Assembly: GCA_963782185.1 (NCBI GenBank)
Contig: CAWAJB010000013.1
Location: 391,413 to 455,412, forward strand
Length of the DNA: 64,000 nt
Source of the DNA: RYN-230 sp963782185
GTDB lineage: Bacteria > Actinomycetota > Actinomycetes > Streptosporangiales > Streptosporangiaceae
Direction: 5' to 3'
Position 1 is the stretch's first letter. Each line of letters starts with the position of its first letter. Below, one piece after another: positions 1-8,905 of this stretch. The notes beneath the pieces were generated by a model. It was not told where the DNA came from. It worked only from the letters and a program-made list of their open reading frames with translations, and did no database searches. Made by a program: the position numbers and the translations under genes.

Positions 1-434
1 CCCGCGAGCAGCCGGCGTATGATCGCGATCGATTCGTCGGTCCGCCCGCCCCGCTCCGCACGTTGCTGGCCGACGGCCTGGAACTCCCGGTCATCCCAGC
101 CCGTTCCCGCGCCGAGGATGTAGCGCTCATCGGTGAGAGCCTGGAGGGTGGCTATCTCTTTCGCGAGGACGACCGGCTGGCGGGTGGGCAGCACAAGAAC
201 CGAGGTGCCCAGGCGCAGCCGCGACGTCGTCGCGGCCACGTAGGTGAGCGAGAGGATCGGATCGAGCCACGGGACCGCGTAAAACCTGCTCTGGTGCAGC
301 AGGTGATCGGTCGCCCATACGGAGTCAAACCCCAGGTCCTCGGCGCGCTGCGCGAACGCCGCGAGCTCTGCTCCGGATCGCCCGTGGTCCCCCGCGAACG
401 TTGGCAGGAACACGCCCACTCCCCGCAGGCCCAC
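1..434 (-). CDS. LLM-class flavin-dependent oxidoreductase (3' end outside window)
   Basis: The leftward frame from a GTG at 434 reads as the N-terminal 144 residues of a bacterial luciferase-like (LLM) oxidoreductase. Seen: VGVFLPTF near the start, GFDSVWATDHLL around residue 40, LRLGTSVLVLPTRQPVVLAK around residues 75-95 and GAGTGWDDREF around residue 115, which follow the order of this TIM-barrel family. Such enzymes use FMN or F420; which one cannot be told here. The GTG start overlaps the TAG stop of the upstream lyase gene, so translational coupling in the same operon is likely. The C-terminal half lies beyond the left edge. The substrate is unknown. Confidence 0.85.
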   Translation of the reverse strand, partial: MGLRGVGVFLPTFAGDHGRSGAELAAFAQRAEDLGFDSVWATDHLLHQSRFYAVPWLDPILSLTYVAATTSRLRLGTSVLVLPTRQPVVLAKEIATLQALTDERYILGAGTGWDDREFQAVGQQRAERGGRTDESIAIIRRLLA

Positions 435-1354
435 TAGAGGAGTCCCGCTTCCTTGAGCGCACCGTCCACGAGGTCGCGGGCGTCTTTGGACAGTGGGCGC
501 AGTGGCGGGCGAACGTGGGCTTCGTCGATGACTCCCAGGCGCATGAGCGCGTGCTTGATGCGAGCGCGATAGTCGCGGACGGGCCGGGCGAAGATCGCGT
601 CGCACAACGGCTGGAGCATGTCGCGGAGCTCGAACGCGCGGGGGAGATCCTGGTCGCACGCGGCCCGGTGCATCTGCACCTGCTCGCGTGCGGCGAGTGT
701 GCCGAAGCCGAGCAGCGCGCCCTCGGCCCCGAGGAGATACGCCTCAAGCAGGAAGTTGTCGTTGCCGTTCAGGACGGTGGGGCGGGAGGGCAGGGACTTC
801 ACCAGCCGCGCGGTCTCCACGAACCGCTTCGCGTCAAAAGACGCCTCCTTGATGGCCACCACGCCGTCGATGCTCATGGTGCGCTCAATGGTCTCGGCCG
901 AGAAGTTCACCCCGCCCAGCGCGGGCTGGAGCTGGAAGGCGATGAGCGGAAGACCGGAGGCCTCGGCCACCGCACGGTGGTACGAGGCGGGAATCTCTGG
1001 GTCCAGCGGTTCGCCCTGGTACGCGGAAATGGGGAAGACGAGCAGGGCGTCTGCTCCGGCCCGGGCGGTGTCGGCGGCCAGCCGACGGGCCTGCTCGGTA
1101 AACGAAGCCGCCAGTCCGGCGACCACGAGAGCCCGGCCGCCAACCGTTTCGACCACGATCTCCAGCACCCGCAGACGTTCTTCCGGAAACAGGTGCGGCC
1201 CCTCGCCCGTGTCCACGTTCACGGCCAGCCCGCGAACGCCCTGGCCGGCCAGCCAGTCAACGTACCTTCGGAGGGACTCCTCGTCGATCGACGTATCGCT
1301 CCGCATGGGCGTGACGATTGCCGCGATCAAACCATTCAGGTCCGGCCGCTCCAT
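434..1354 (-). CDS. Dihydrodipicolinate synthase-family (class I) lyase/aldolase
   Basis: A 306-residue protein starting MERPDLNGLIAAIVTPM, the usual N terminus of the DapA/NanA/KDG-aldolase superfamily. The Schiff-base lysine lies in VVAIKEASFD and a GNDNF motif follows. The tyrosine-bearing Y-N-x-P segment of true DapA is replaced by AFQLQPALGG, so a catabolic keto-acid lyase is more likely than lysine biosynthesis. The methionine at 1354 was chosen rather than the frame's first ATG at 1399, because family homology begins there. Even so the gene overlaps the end of the upstream molybdopterin gene by about 98 bases. It sits in a sugar or amino-sugar operon. Confidence 0.85.
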   Translation of the reverse strand: MERPDLNGLIAAIVTPMRSDTSIDEESLRRYVDWLAGQGVRGLAVNVDTGEGPHLFPEERLRVLEIVVETVGGRALVVAGLAASFTEQARRLAADTARAGADALLVFPISAYQGEPLDPEIPASYHRAVAEASGLPLIAFQLQPALGGVNFSAETIERTMSIDGVVAIKEASFDAKRFVETARLVKSLPSRPTVLNGNDNFLLEAYLLGAEGALLGFGTLAAREQVQMHRAACDQDLPRAFELRDMLQPLCDAIFARPVRDYRARIKHALMRLGVIDEAHVRPPLRPLSKDARDLVDGALKEAGLL

Positions 1355-3734
1355 GCGCTTCCCCTTTCTCGCTGTCGCCCGGCCCACCGCGCAGCGCATC
1401 GCTGATGGCCCGCCAGACCCGATCCGGGCTCATCGGCATATCGATGTGCCGGATACCAAGGTGAGAGAGCGCATCGATCACCGCGTTCTGGACCGCGGGT
1501 CCTGCCCCGATAGTCCCCCCCTCGCCCACGCCCTTTGCCCCCAATGGGTTCCGGGTCGTGTGGGTCTCCAGCGGGACGGTGACGAATGAGGGGAGATCCG
1601 CCGCGCTCGGCATCGCGTAGGTGGCGAGGCTGGACGTCAACGGATTGCCCAGCTCGTCGTAGACGAATGATTCGAACAGCGCCTGGGCGGCGCCCTGCGC
1701 AATCCCCCCGTGGATCTGTCCGTCGACGAGCATCGGGTTGATGCGGCGCCCGCAATCGTCCACCGCGACATGACGGACCAGCTTCACCTTCCCCGTCTCG
1801 GTGTCGACCTCCACGACCGCGATGTGGGCACCGAACGGATAGGTCGAATCCTCCATCTCGAAGTCGTTCTGCGCCCGCAGCCCCGGCTCCATACCGGGCG
1901 GGAGAGACGAGGGGTCTGCGGCGGCGGCCGCGAGCTCGCCCCAGGAAAGCGACAACTCCGGGGCACCGCCGACGCCGATCCGGCCGTCCAGGCGGCGCAT
2001 TTCGCTCTCGCTCCTCCCCAGCAGATGGGCCGCAAGACGCCGGGCCTTCTCCAGCAGGGCGGCCGAGGCCCGGAGCACGGCCGAGCCGCCCACCTGGAGG
2101 GACCGCGACCCCATTGTCCCTTCGCCGCGCGGGACGAGCAGCGTGTCCGAATGCCGGACCGTGACGGCGTCGAACGAGACGCCCAGGGTGTCGGCCACGA
2201 TCTGCGCCCATGCGGTCTCGTGCCCCTGTCCCTGAGGGCTGGTCCCGGTCAGGACGGTGAACGTCCCCTGGTCGTCGGCGTCCACCGACGCGAACTCGCT
2301 TCCCCAGCCCGTGACCTCCACGTAACTGCAGATGCCGATGCCGAGCTGCCACGTTTCCCCCCGGCCGATGCGTGCGGCCTGTTCCTGGCGCAGTTCGGCG
2401 TATCCGGCCGCACGAAGCGCGATATCAAGGGCGCGGCCCGGGTCCCCGCTGTCGTAGTTGGCGCCGGTCGGGGTGCGGTAGGGGAATGCCTCGGGGGGGA
2501 TGAAATTGCGCCGCCGGATCTCCGCGGGGTCGATCGCGAGCTCGGCCGCCAGCATGTCCAGGGCCCGCTCAAGCAGCCACGTTGCCTCCGGCCGGCCCGC
2601 GCCCCGGTAGGCACCCACCGGGGTGGTGGTGGTCACGACCGAGACCGCACGGAAGTCGATCCGGGGGATCCGGTACGGGCCTGAGGCCATCAGGCCGGTG
2701 AGCGGTGGCAGGGTCGCGGCCTCGCTGGCGTACGCCCCGATGTCCTGGATCACGAAGACGCGAAGCCCGAGCATCCGCCCGTCCCGGGTGGCGCCCAGCT
2801 CAACGTGCTGCACCTGGCCGCGGCCGTGCGTCATCGCGAGCATGTTCTCGTTTCGCGTCTCCGACCAGCGAACTGCGCTGCCCATCTGCCGGGCGAGCCA
2901 CGCGATCACGACATGTTCGGGGTAGGTCGGGATCTTCCCGCCGAATCCGCCGCCCACCGCCGCGGTGCGGACGCGCACCTGGTCGGGGTCCAGCCCCAGA
3001 ACCTGGGCGACGGCGCGGCGCGTGTCGTGCGGCGCCTGCACCGAGGCCCACAGCGTGATCGGTGACTGACCGGGGTCGGCACCGGCGATGGCGAGGGCGC
3101 CATTGGGCTCCATCGGCACCGGCGCCACCCGCTGGTTGACGAACCGTGCCCGCACGACGATCTCGGCTCCCTCGAGCGCGCCTGGGTCCTCGGCTACGTC
3201 GTCGACGCGGATGGCGAGGTTGGAGCCGTGGGCCGGGAAGAGGATCGGCGCGTCAGGCTCCAGCGCCTTCTCGGGATCGATCACCGGGGCGAGCGGCTCG
3301 TAATCGACGGCGACGGCGTCCGCGGCGTCCATGGCCTGCGCCCTCGTCTGCGCCACCACCACGGCCACCGGCTCGCCGGCGAACCGGACCCGGTCGATGG
3401 CGAGCAGGGGCCTGGCGAACACCTCGGGACTGTCTTCAACGGGGGGCATGAGCAGCCCACCCAGGTCTCCGGCGGCGAACACACCGACGACACCAGGCAT
3501 CGCACGGGCCTCGTCCGCATCGACCGACTGGACGAGTGCGTGTGCCATCGGGGACCGGACGAACACTGCGTGCAGCGCCCCCTCGCACGCGACATCGTCC
3601 AGGTACCGGACTGTTCCGGTGAGCAGCGCGCGATCCTCGCTGCGGAGCACGGGACGGCCCAGCACCCGCCCGGGTGCGGGCACCTCCATCAGGTCAGGAG
3701 CGTTGGCGGTCATGCCTGCGGCTGCGGCCCCCAT
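1257..3734 (-). CDS. Xanthine dehydrogenase/CO dehydrogenase family molybdopterin-binding subunit
   Basis: An 825-residue large subunit of the molybdenum hydroxylase family. Seen: LGRPVLRSEDRALLTGTVRY at the N terminus, the GGGFGGK cofactor loop, the active-site loop AYRGAGR (the form typical of CoxL-like form II proteins; true aerobic CO dehydrogenase has AYxCSFR), and GAKGVGEGG near the C terminus with the catalytic glutamate. CO oxidation is therefore unlikely; hydroxylation of an aldehyde or heterocycle is more probable. The ATG directly follows the TGA of the GH4 gene; an internal ATG at about 3713 is an alternative start. No FAD or 2Fe-2S subunit is encoded nearby, which is odd because the enzyme normally needs both. 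Confidence 0.9.
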   Translation of the reverse strand: MGAAAAGMTANAPDLMEVPAPGRVLGRPVLRSEDRALLTGTVRYLDDVACEGALHAVFVRSPMAHALVQSVDADEARAMPGVVGVFAAGDLGGLLMPPVEDSPEVFARPLLAIDRVRFAGEPVAVVVAQTRAQAMDAADAVAVDYEPLAPVIDPEKALEPDAPILFPAHGSNLAIRVDDVAEDPGALEGAEIVVRARFVNQRVAPVPMEPNGALAIAGADPGQSPITLWASVQAPHDTRRAVAQVLGLDPDQVRVRTAAVGGGFGGKIPTYPEHVVIAWLARQMGSAVRWSETRNENMLAMTHGRGQVQHVELGATRDGRMLGLRVFVIQDIGAYASEAATLPPLTGLMASGPYRIPRIDFRAVSVVTTTTPVGAYRGAGRPEATWLLERALDMLAAELAIDPAEIRRRNFIPPEAFPYRTPTGANYDSGDPGRALDIALRAAGYAELRQEQAARIGRGETWQLGIGICSYVEVTGWGSEFASVDADDQGTFTVLTGTSPQGQGHETAWAQIVADTLGVSFDAVTVRHSDTLLVPRGEGTMGSRSLQVGGSAVLRASAALLEKARRLAAHLLGRSESEMRRLDGRIGVGGAPELSLSWGELAAAAADPSSLPPGMEPGLRAQNDFEMEDSTYPFGAHIAVVEVDTETGKVKLVRHVAVDDCGRRINPMLVDGQIHGGIAQGAAQALFESFVYDELGNPLTSSLATYAMPSAADLPSFVTVPLETHTTRNPLGAKGVGEGGTIGAGPAVQNAVIDALSHLGIRHIDMPMSPDRVWRAISDALRGGPGDSEKGEAHGAAGPEWFDRGNRHAHAERYVDRRGVPPKVR

Positions 3735-5045
3735 TCAGCTGCCGGTGCGGATGCCCTCGGGCATCAGCGCCCCGTGTGCCTCGATCAGGTCGTCGCACAT
3801 CGCCACGATCTGCCCGGTGGTCAGGGTGGCGGCCGTGTTCGGGTTGACCAGCGCGGCCTGGTAGACCAGGCTGCGCCGCTCCTCGAGTACCGCGCGGACC
3901 GTGAGTTCCACTACGTTCAGGAAGGTCCGGTTCAAGGCGAGGCACTGCGCGGGGAGGGCACCGATCCGCGTGGGCTGGACACCGTTCTTGTCGACCAGGG
4001 CCGGCACCTCGACGCAGGCGTTGCCGGGCAGCCCGTCGATCAGCCCGCCGTTCCGAACGTTCGTGTAGATCTCACGGGCGGTGCCGGTCTCGAGCGAGTG
4101 GATGATCTCCGAAGCGAGCTCGGAGGCTGGCTCGACCTCGAGCTCCTGGCCAGCGTCCAGGGCCGCCTTCGTCTGCTCCCAGTCCTCGAGGTTCCGCTCG
4201 CTGCGGCGCACGTACTCGTCGATCTCGCACCGGAACCGCTCGACCTGCTCGTCGTGGTGGAGGAACCAGGGGACGTACTCGCTCGAATGTTCGCTGGACT
4301 CGGTGGGGAAGTAGCCGAAGCGCCGGAAGATCTCCACGCGCACCCGCCTGCCCAGCCCCTCCGGATCAGCCTCGATCACCTCCCGGAGCCGCGGGTAGAG
4401 GTCCTCGCCGGTGTGACGGTGGCGGAACCGAAGGACGAAGCACTGATGGTTGAAGCCGGCCGTGCGGAAGGCGACGTCTTCCTCGGGCACGCCAACGGCG
4501 GCGGCCAGGAAGGCATGGGTATCCCGCACCGAGTGGCACACGCCGACTACGTTCGCGAACGGGGTGCCCTCGTAGACGGCCCACGGCACCATGGCCATCG
4601 GGTTGGTGTAATTCAGCAGCAGGGCGTCTGGTGCCAGCTCGTGGAGGTCGTTGCCGATGCCCACCGCGACGGGAATGGTGCGGAGCCCGCGGAAGATGCC
4701 GCCGATCCCGATCGTGTCGGCGATCGTCTGGCGGACCCCGTACTTCTTCGGGATCTCGAAATCCATGAGGGTATGCCGGTACCCCCCGACCTGGATTTCG
4801 TTGATGACGTAGTCCGCACCCTGCACGGCGGGCCGGCGCTCTGCGCTGGCCTCCACCCGGTGCCCGGCGCCGGTCCTCCGCACGATCGACGCGGCGGCGC
4901 GTTCTGAGTACGCCAGACGCTCCGCGTTGATGTCGTGCAGGGCGATGGTCACCTGCCCGGCTAGCTCCGGGAACGAGCAGAGGTCGGCCACCACGTTGCG
5001 GGTGAACTCCACGCTGCCGGCACCGATGATCGCTACTCGGATCAT
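3735..5045 (-). CDS. Glycoside hydrolase family 4 (alpha-glucosidase/alpha-galactosidase type)
   Basis: 436 residues beginning MIRVAIIGAGSVEFTRNVVA, the Rossmann NAD-binding start of GH4 enzymes. GH4 hydrolases need NAD+ and a divalent metal and act by oxidation-elimination. The metal-site motif GVCHSVRDT (Cys and His ligands) and LLNYTNPMAM are present, as is a downstream GFNHQCFVL. Length is normal for the family. It is cytosolic and likely acts on an imported glycoside, in keeping with the sugar ABC ATPase and DeoR regulator just upstream. Alpha- versus beta-specificity, and whether the substrate is phosphorylated, cannot be decided by eye. Confidence 0.92.
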   Translation of the reverse strand: MIRVAIIGAGSVEFTRNVVADLCSFPELAGQVTIALHDINAERLAYSERAAASIVRRTGAGHRVEASAERRPAVQGADYVINEIQVGGYRHTLMDFEIPKKYGVRQTIADTIGIGGIFRGLRTIPVAVGIGNDLHELAPDALLLNYTNPMAMVPWAVYEGTPFANVVGVCHSVRDTHAFLAAAVGVPEEDVAFRTAGFNHQCFVLRFRHRHTGEDLYPRLREVIEADPEGLGRRVRVEIFRRFGYFPTESSEHSSEYVPWFLHHDEQVERFRCEIDEYVRRSERNLEDWEQTKAALDAGQELEVEPASELASEIIHSLETGTAREIYTNVRNGGLIDGLPGNACVEVPALVDKNGVQPTRIGALPAQCLALNRTFLNVVELTVRAVLEERRSLVYQAALVNPNTAATLTTGQIVAMCDDLIEAHGALMPEGIRTGS

Positions 5046-5070
5046 GAGCGAGAGTGTTCCACGTATGCCC

Positions 5071-5105
5071 TAAGTGAGCAAGTGCGAGCAATTTTGCGAG
5101 TGAAT
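5071..5105. promoter_or_regulatory. Candidate DeoR-type operator (direct repeats)
   Basis: In the 147-base gap between the DeoR-family gene and GH4, the text GTGAGCAA GTGCGAGCAA TTTTGCGAGTGA shows imperfect repeats of a GAGCAA/GCGAG core. DeoR-family proteins commonly bind short direct repeats. This placement would let the repressor control the downstream enzymes. The assignment is an inference from position and repetition only. Confidence 0.3.
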
Positions 5106-5192
5106 CAGCTGGGGGCAGGCGTCGCCAGCGCGTGTGAGCCAGGTCATCCTGGCCTCCGTGGACGGTGCGAGCTGTTCTCGCTCTGGCGGGGG

Positions 5193-5951
5193 TTAGACGG
5201 TGGTGACCTTCACGCCGGCTTTGGTTAGGCTCGCCAGGATTTTGGGGTCGGCGGCGCGGTCGGTGATCAGCTCGTCAACCGTTCCGACCGCACAGATCTG
5301 GGCGAAGGCCACGAGGCCGATCTTGGAGCTGTCGGCTACCACGACGACCGAGCGGGCGCGCTCGATCAGTGTCCGGTTCGTGTGGGCCTCCACCTCGTGA
5401 TGCGTTGTGAGGCCGGCCTTGAGGGAGACCCCATCCGCGCCAACGAACACGATGTCGAGGTTTAGCCCGGCCAGGCTCGCCTCGGCAATGGGCCCGACCA
5501 GCTCATAGGACTCGGACCTGGCCTTTCCGCCCGTCACCACAAGCTGGAGATTGGGGCGTACCGCCATCTCGGAAGCGATGTTCAGAGCGTTCGTGACCAG
5601 CGTGAGACGCTCCTGGTCGACCAGCGCCCGCGCCACTTCCGTGGTGGTGGTTCCGCCGGTGAGCCCGACCGCTTGACCTGCCGCGACTCGCGTCGCGGCT
5701 TCGCGGGCGATCCGGAGCTTCTCTTCCTTGTGCCGGCCGCCCTTGTAGCGAAGCGGGAGCTCATAAAAGACCCCCTGCGCGACCGCGCCTCCATGCGTGC
5801 GCGCCAGCAGGCGCTGGCGCTCGAGAAGGCCAAGGTCACGACGGACCGTGGCGGCCGACACACCCAGCTCGTCCGAGATGTCGGCGACATTCACGCTGCC
5901 ATTCCCGGACAGCCACTCCAGGATCGTTTCCAGCCGCTCGGCCTGCCGCAT
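5193..5951 (-). CDS. DeoR/GlpR-family transcriptional regulator
   Basis: 252 residues. The N-terminal winged helix (RLETILEWLSGNGSVNVADI, then ELGVSAATVRRDLGLLE) is the classic DeoR DNA-binding domain. It is followed by the sugar-phosphate sensor domain, with GLTGGTTTTEVARAL, LVTNALNIASEM, GGKARSESYELVGP and VVVADSSKIG. These proteins repress carbohydrate operons and are released by a phosphorylated sugar. It sits 12 bases downstream of the ABC ATPase gene and upstream of GH4, so it probably regulates this operon and is cotranscribed with it. Confidence 0.92.
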   Translation of the reverse strand: MRQAERLETILEWLSGNGSVNVADISDELGVSAATVRRDLGLLERQRLLARTHGGAVAQGVFYELPLRYKGGRHKEEKLRIAREAATRVAAGQAVGLTGGTTTTEVARALVDQERLTLVTNALNIASEMAVRPNLQLVVTGGKARSESYELVGPIAEASLAGLNLDIVFVGADGVSLKAGLTTHHEVEAHTNRTLIERARSVVVVADSSKIGLVAFAQICAVGTVDELITDRAADPKILASLTKAGVKVTTV

Positions 5952-5963
5952 CGGGAACCGTCC

Positions 5964-7118
5964 TCAGGATCCGGCCAGGGGCCGGGAGGCGACGGGCTTG
6001 GACCAGGCCACCGCCTCGCCCGATGTGGCATCGAAGAGGTGCACGTCTTCCAGTGACATCCCAAGTTTGATCGTCTCGCCCACCGCTGGCTGACGGCGCG
6101 CGTCGAGCCTGGCGATGACGATCGCCCGCTCGGGGGGCAGGGATTCGATCCCGCGGGCGGTGGAGGCGCTGGCGACACGGTGACCGCGAATGCTCCCGTA
6201 GACGATCGTCTCGTGGCCGAGCAACTCCACGACCTCCACGCGCACCGGCATAGCGTGCTCTGCGGTGGCGTCCGTCAAGAGGCGCAGGGCCTCCGGCCGC
6301 ACGCCGATGACGAGCTCGCCGCTGGGGGCGCCGGGGGCCTCGAGCACGAGATCGCCCGCGTCCACGCGGCCACCCGTCACGGAAGCCCCGAGCAGGTTCA
6401 TCGGGGGGCTGCCGATGAACCCGGCCACGAACACGTTCGCCGGGCGCCGGTAGATCTCCTGCGGTGTGCTGAGCTGAAGCAGCTTCCCGCCGGACATCAC
6501 GCCGATGCGCTCGCCGAGCGTCATGGCCTCGACCTGGTCGTGCGTGACGTAGAGGGTGGTGGTGGAAAAACGCTGATGCAGCTGCTTGAGGTCGGCGCGA
6601 AGCTGGGTCCGGAGCTGTGCGTCCAGGTTCGAGAGCGGCTCGTCGAGGAGGTAGACGCGCGGCCTGCGGGCGAGCGCGCGCCCCATTGCGACGCGCTGCC
6701 GCTGACCGCCGGAGAGCTGGGCGGGCTTGCGGTCCAGCAGGTCATCGAGAGTCAGCAGTGAGCTCACCTCCCTGACCCGTTCCGCGATCTCGGCGGTCGG
6801 CATCTTGTGCTGCCGGAGCCCGAAGGCCAGGTTCTGGAGGACTGTCTTGTGCGGATACAGCGCGTAGCTCTGGAACACCATTGCGATGTCGCGGTCCCGG
6901 GGAGAAACACCGTTCACGACCTCTCCGCCGATGGCGATCGCTCCGGAGGTCGGCTCCTCCAGCCCCGCGATCATCCGGAGGGCGGTCGTCTTTCCGCAGC
7001 CGGACGGCCCGACCAGGACCATGAACTCGCCATCGGCGATGGTGCAGGTGAGCGCGTCAACCGCCCTCGTCCCGTTCGGGAAGACCTTCGCGACCTCGTG
7101 GAACGAAACCTCGGCCAC
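5964..7118 (-). CDS. Sugar ABC transporter ATP-binding protein (MalK/UgpC type)
   Basis: 384 residues. Walker A GPSGCGKT is near residue 38, the signature LSGGQRQRVAMGRAL near 135, Walker B VYLLDEPLSNLD after it, and the switch histidine is in YVTHDQVEAM. A C-terminal OB/TOBE regulatory region (about residues 240-384, with GVRPEAL) is typical of carbohydrate importers of the MalK/UgpC/MsmK class. No permease or binding protein is in the window, so it may energise importers encoded elsewhere, as multitask ATPases of this class often do. The gap to the upstream SIS gene is 31 bases. Confidence 0.95.
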   Translation of the reverse strand: MAEVSFHEVAKVFPNGTRAVDALTCTIADGEFMVLVGPSGCGKTTALRMIAGLEEPTSGAIAIGGEVVNGVSPRDRDIAMVFQSYALYPHKTVLQNLAFGLRQHKMPTAEIAERVREVSSLLTLDDLLDRKPAQLSGGQRQRVAMGRALARRPRVYLLDEPLSNLDAQLRTQLRADLKQLHQRFSTTTLYVTHDQVEAMTLGERIGVMSGGKLLQLSTPQEIYRRPANVFVAGFIGSPPMNLLGASVTGGRVDAGDLVLEAPGAPSGELVIGVRPEALRLLTDATAEHAMPVRVEVVELLGHETIVYGSIRGHRVASASTARGIESLPPERAIVIARLDARRQPAVGETIKLGMSLEDVHLFDATSGEAVAWSKPVASRPLAGS

Positions 7119-7149
7119 GATCAGTACCTCCTACCTGAGCGGATGCGAC

Positions 7150-7884
7150 TCACGGCGGCACGACCGAACGAGTCAGGTGCTTCGGGTGATCGGGATCGAG
7201 CCCGTGAGCCTCAGCGAGCCCGACGGCCGTCCTCTGGATGAGGACGAGCTCGGACATCGGATCTGACCCCCCGTTGACGATGGTGGCTCCGGTGTCCGCC
7301 GCGGCCGCGAGCACGCCCGGATCGACCGGCCCGATGGCCCACACAAGGGTTCCGCGGCCGACCGCGCTGATCGGGCCGTGGCGGTATTCCATCGCAGGGC
7401 ACGCCTCAGTCCAGGCGCAGGCCCGATCACCGATATGCGCGCGCGGCACGGCGAGCGCCGTGGTTGCAAAGCGCGTCTGAACAACCGACTGCTCGTTCGC
7501 GAAATCCAGCACGATCGTGTCGTCGGCGGTCGATGCGACCGGCGAACCGGGGACCGCCGTGACTGCGACCGTGGCGATGCTTCCCCTGAGCCGCTCGAGC
7601 GTCCGCAGGACCTCCGTCGTGGTCCCCGAGCGGGAGATGGCGACCACGGGCCCGTAGCTCCTGTGCGGTGACAGCTCGGAGGCGGTCGCCGTGTCCGTCA
7701 TGCCCAGGTTCCTTTCCTCGCGGAGCGCGGCGTACGCCCGCGCGACGTGAAGGGAGGTCCCGCAGCCGATCGCGGCAGCTGGTTCGCCGGGTGCCGGAAG
7801 CAAGCCCGCGGCCGCCGAAGCCACGCCCGCGGCCTTCCGCCACAGGGCAGGCTGGCTGGCGATCTCGCTCGTAATGGCACGCAC
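7150..7884 (-). CDS. SIS-domain sugar isomerase/deaminase (AgaS/GlmS-C-like)
   Basis: 244 residues. MRAITSEIASQPALWRKAAG is followed by a phosphosugar-binding SIS fold with AIGCGTSLHVARAYAAL and SRSGTTTEVLRTLERL, then a second half with MEYRHGPISAV, as in AgaS and the isomerase half of GlmS. These proteins act on amino-sugar phosphates. The protein is shorter than AgaS (about 380 residues). It is the first gene of the leftward operon. Together with GH4, the DHDPS-like lyase and DeoR it points to amino-sugar use, which is an inference. Confidence 0.85.
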   Translation of the reverse strand: MRAITSEIASQPALWRKAAGVASAAAGLLPAPGEPAAAIGCGTSLHVARAYAALREERNLGMTDTATASELSPHRSYGPVVAISRSGTTTEVLRTLERLRGSIATVAVTAVPGSPVASTADDTIVLDFANEQSVVQTRFATTALAVPRAHIGDRACAWTEACPAMEYRHGPISAVGRGTLVWAIGPVDPGVLAAAADTGATIVNGGSDPMSELVLIQRTAVGLAEAHGLDPDHPKHLTRSVVPP

Positions 7885-7947
7885 CCAGGTGAATCTACCG
7901 TTCTGATCGCTCAGGCAGCAACACTAACGACCAGAAGCAGCCTTGCA

Positions 7948-8011
7948 GAGCGCACGAGCGTGTTCTAATATGCGCTCACCCAAGCAAGAACGAAAGCAAT
8001 GAAACGACGGC
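7948..8011 (-). promoter_or_regulatory. Putative promoter/operator of the leftward catabolic operon
   Basis: A 7-base inverted repeat GAGCGCA (7948-7954) / TGCGCTC (7971-7977) flanks the least GC-rich stretch here; on the minus strand it contains TATTAG, a plausible -10. Next to it, at about 7988-8011, the minus strand shows TTTCATTGC and TTTCGTTC, resembling the TTTCG-type direct repeats bound by DeoR-family proteins. The SIS start codon is about 65 bases downstream. Function is inferred from position. Confidence 0.3.
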
Positions 8012-8905
8012 GAGTTCTCGGGATCGTGTTCCTTGCCGGTCAACGCCGGTTCGCGCGGGCGATCAACGGGACCGCTAACGGGATGGCCCTGGGTGGCCGG
8101 GGTGAAACCGCTCTCACCGACCGCGGGACCCTGTCGCGGCTCATCTATGGCTCGGCATATGCCGAGGATTGAACCGGCCGCCATTCCCCCTAGCCACAGC
8201 GGCCATCGTGCCAGGTCCTGAACCGCCACTCGCCACTGTCCCTCCCGGCTCCCGCCCTTCTGCCACTCAATTGGCCCACTCGAACCGCTAGTTGAGCGAG
8301 CAGCGATCCGGTTGGAGCCTCGTCGCTCTTCCGCCTATCGACGGCTGGCCGGACACCGCAGTGAAATACGGCCGACCGGGACCGGCTCCCTTCGTTGGGC
8401 GTATCCACCGTGAACCTAGCGCCCCTGTTGGGCTTGATCGTCTGGCGCCTACCTTGTGCGAAAGCACCCGGCTCCCTCCCTGCGACCAGCTATTTGATCG
8501 CAGGCAAACGCCCCGGACGGAAGCCGTGAACCAACGCGGAGTGCCGCCTACCTACCGGAACTACCGTCGCCCAGCAGCCGGAACCACCAGGGGCGGGGCT
8601 CCACCATCCATCTACTACTTAGCCTCGATCCACCGCGTGAATTCGGTGATCGCTTATCTGTGGCTGGCCCGGCAATGCTGATCTTGAGGCTGGTGATGGG
8701 CGCGGTTTTGCGGTTCTCCCGCCCTCGAGAATGTGCCGGTGCTCGGTGCAGTCCAGGTCGTTCCTCCTCGGGCCTGACGGCCCTGCGGGGGCTCCACCTG
8801 ACAACGCCTGCGCTCCGGCGCTCTTATAGGGCAAGGAAAAACCGGGGTAAAAACAAGATCCCTATTACAAGAGTCTCTACGGTTCAGGGGAACCCGGCTT
8901 CTGGA
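8012..8905. other. About 0.9 kb with no supportable gene
   Basis: Open frames occur on both strands but none shows family motifs, a convincing start or even coding character. The stretch is less GC-biased by codon position than its neighbours. Around 8768-8783 lies the palindrome GGGCC-TGAC-GGCCC. It separates the catabolic operon from a string of broken genes and may be decayed sequence. Confidence 0.4.

Noticed and set aside
1257..3734. Aerobic CO dehydrogenase large subunit (coxL form I)
   Set aside because: The active-site loop is AYRGAGR and not AYxCSFR, and no coxM/coxS genes accompany it.
3228..4907. 559-codon open frame on the + strand
   Set aside because: It is antisense to the GH4 and molybdopterin genes, which carry clear family motifs; GC-rich DNA creates such shadows.
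8292..8681. 129-codon + frame in the intergenic region
   Set aside because: No ribosome site, weak codon bias and no recognisable protein features.
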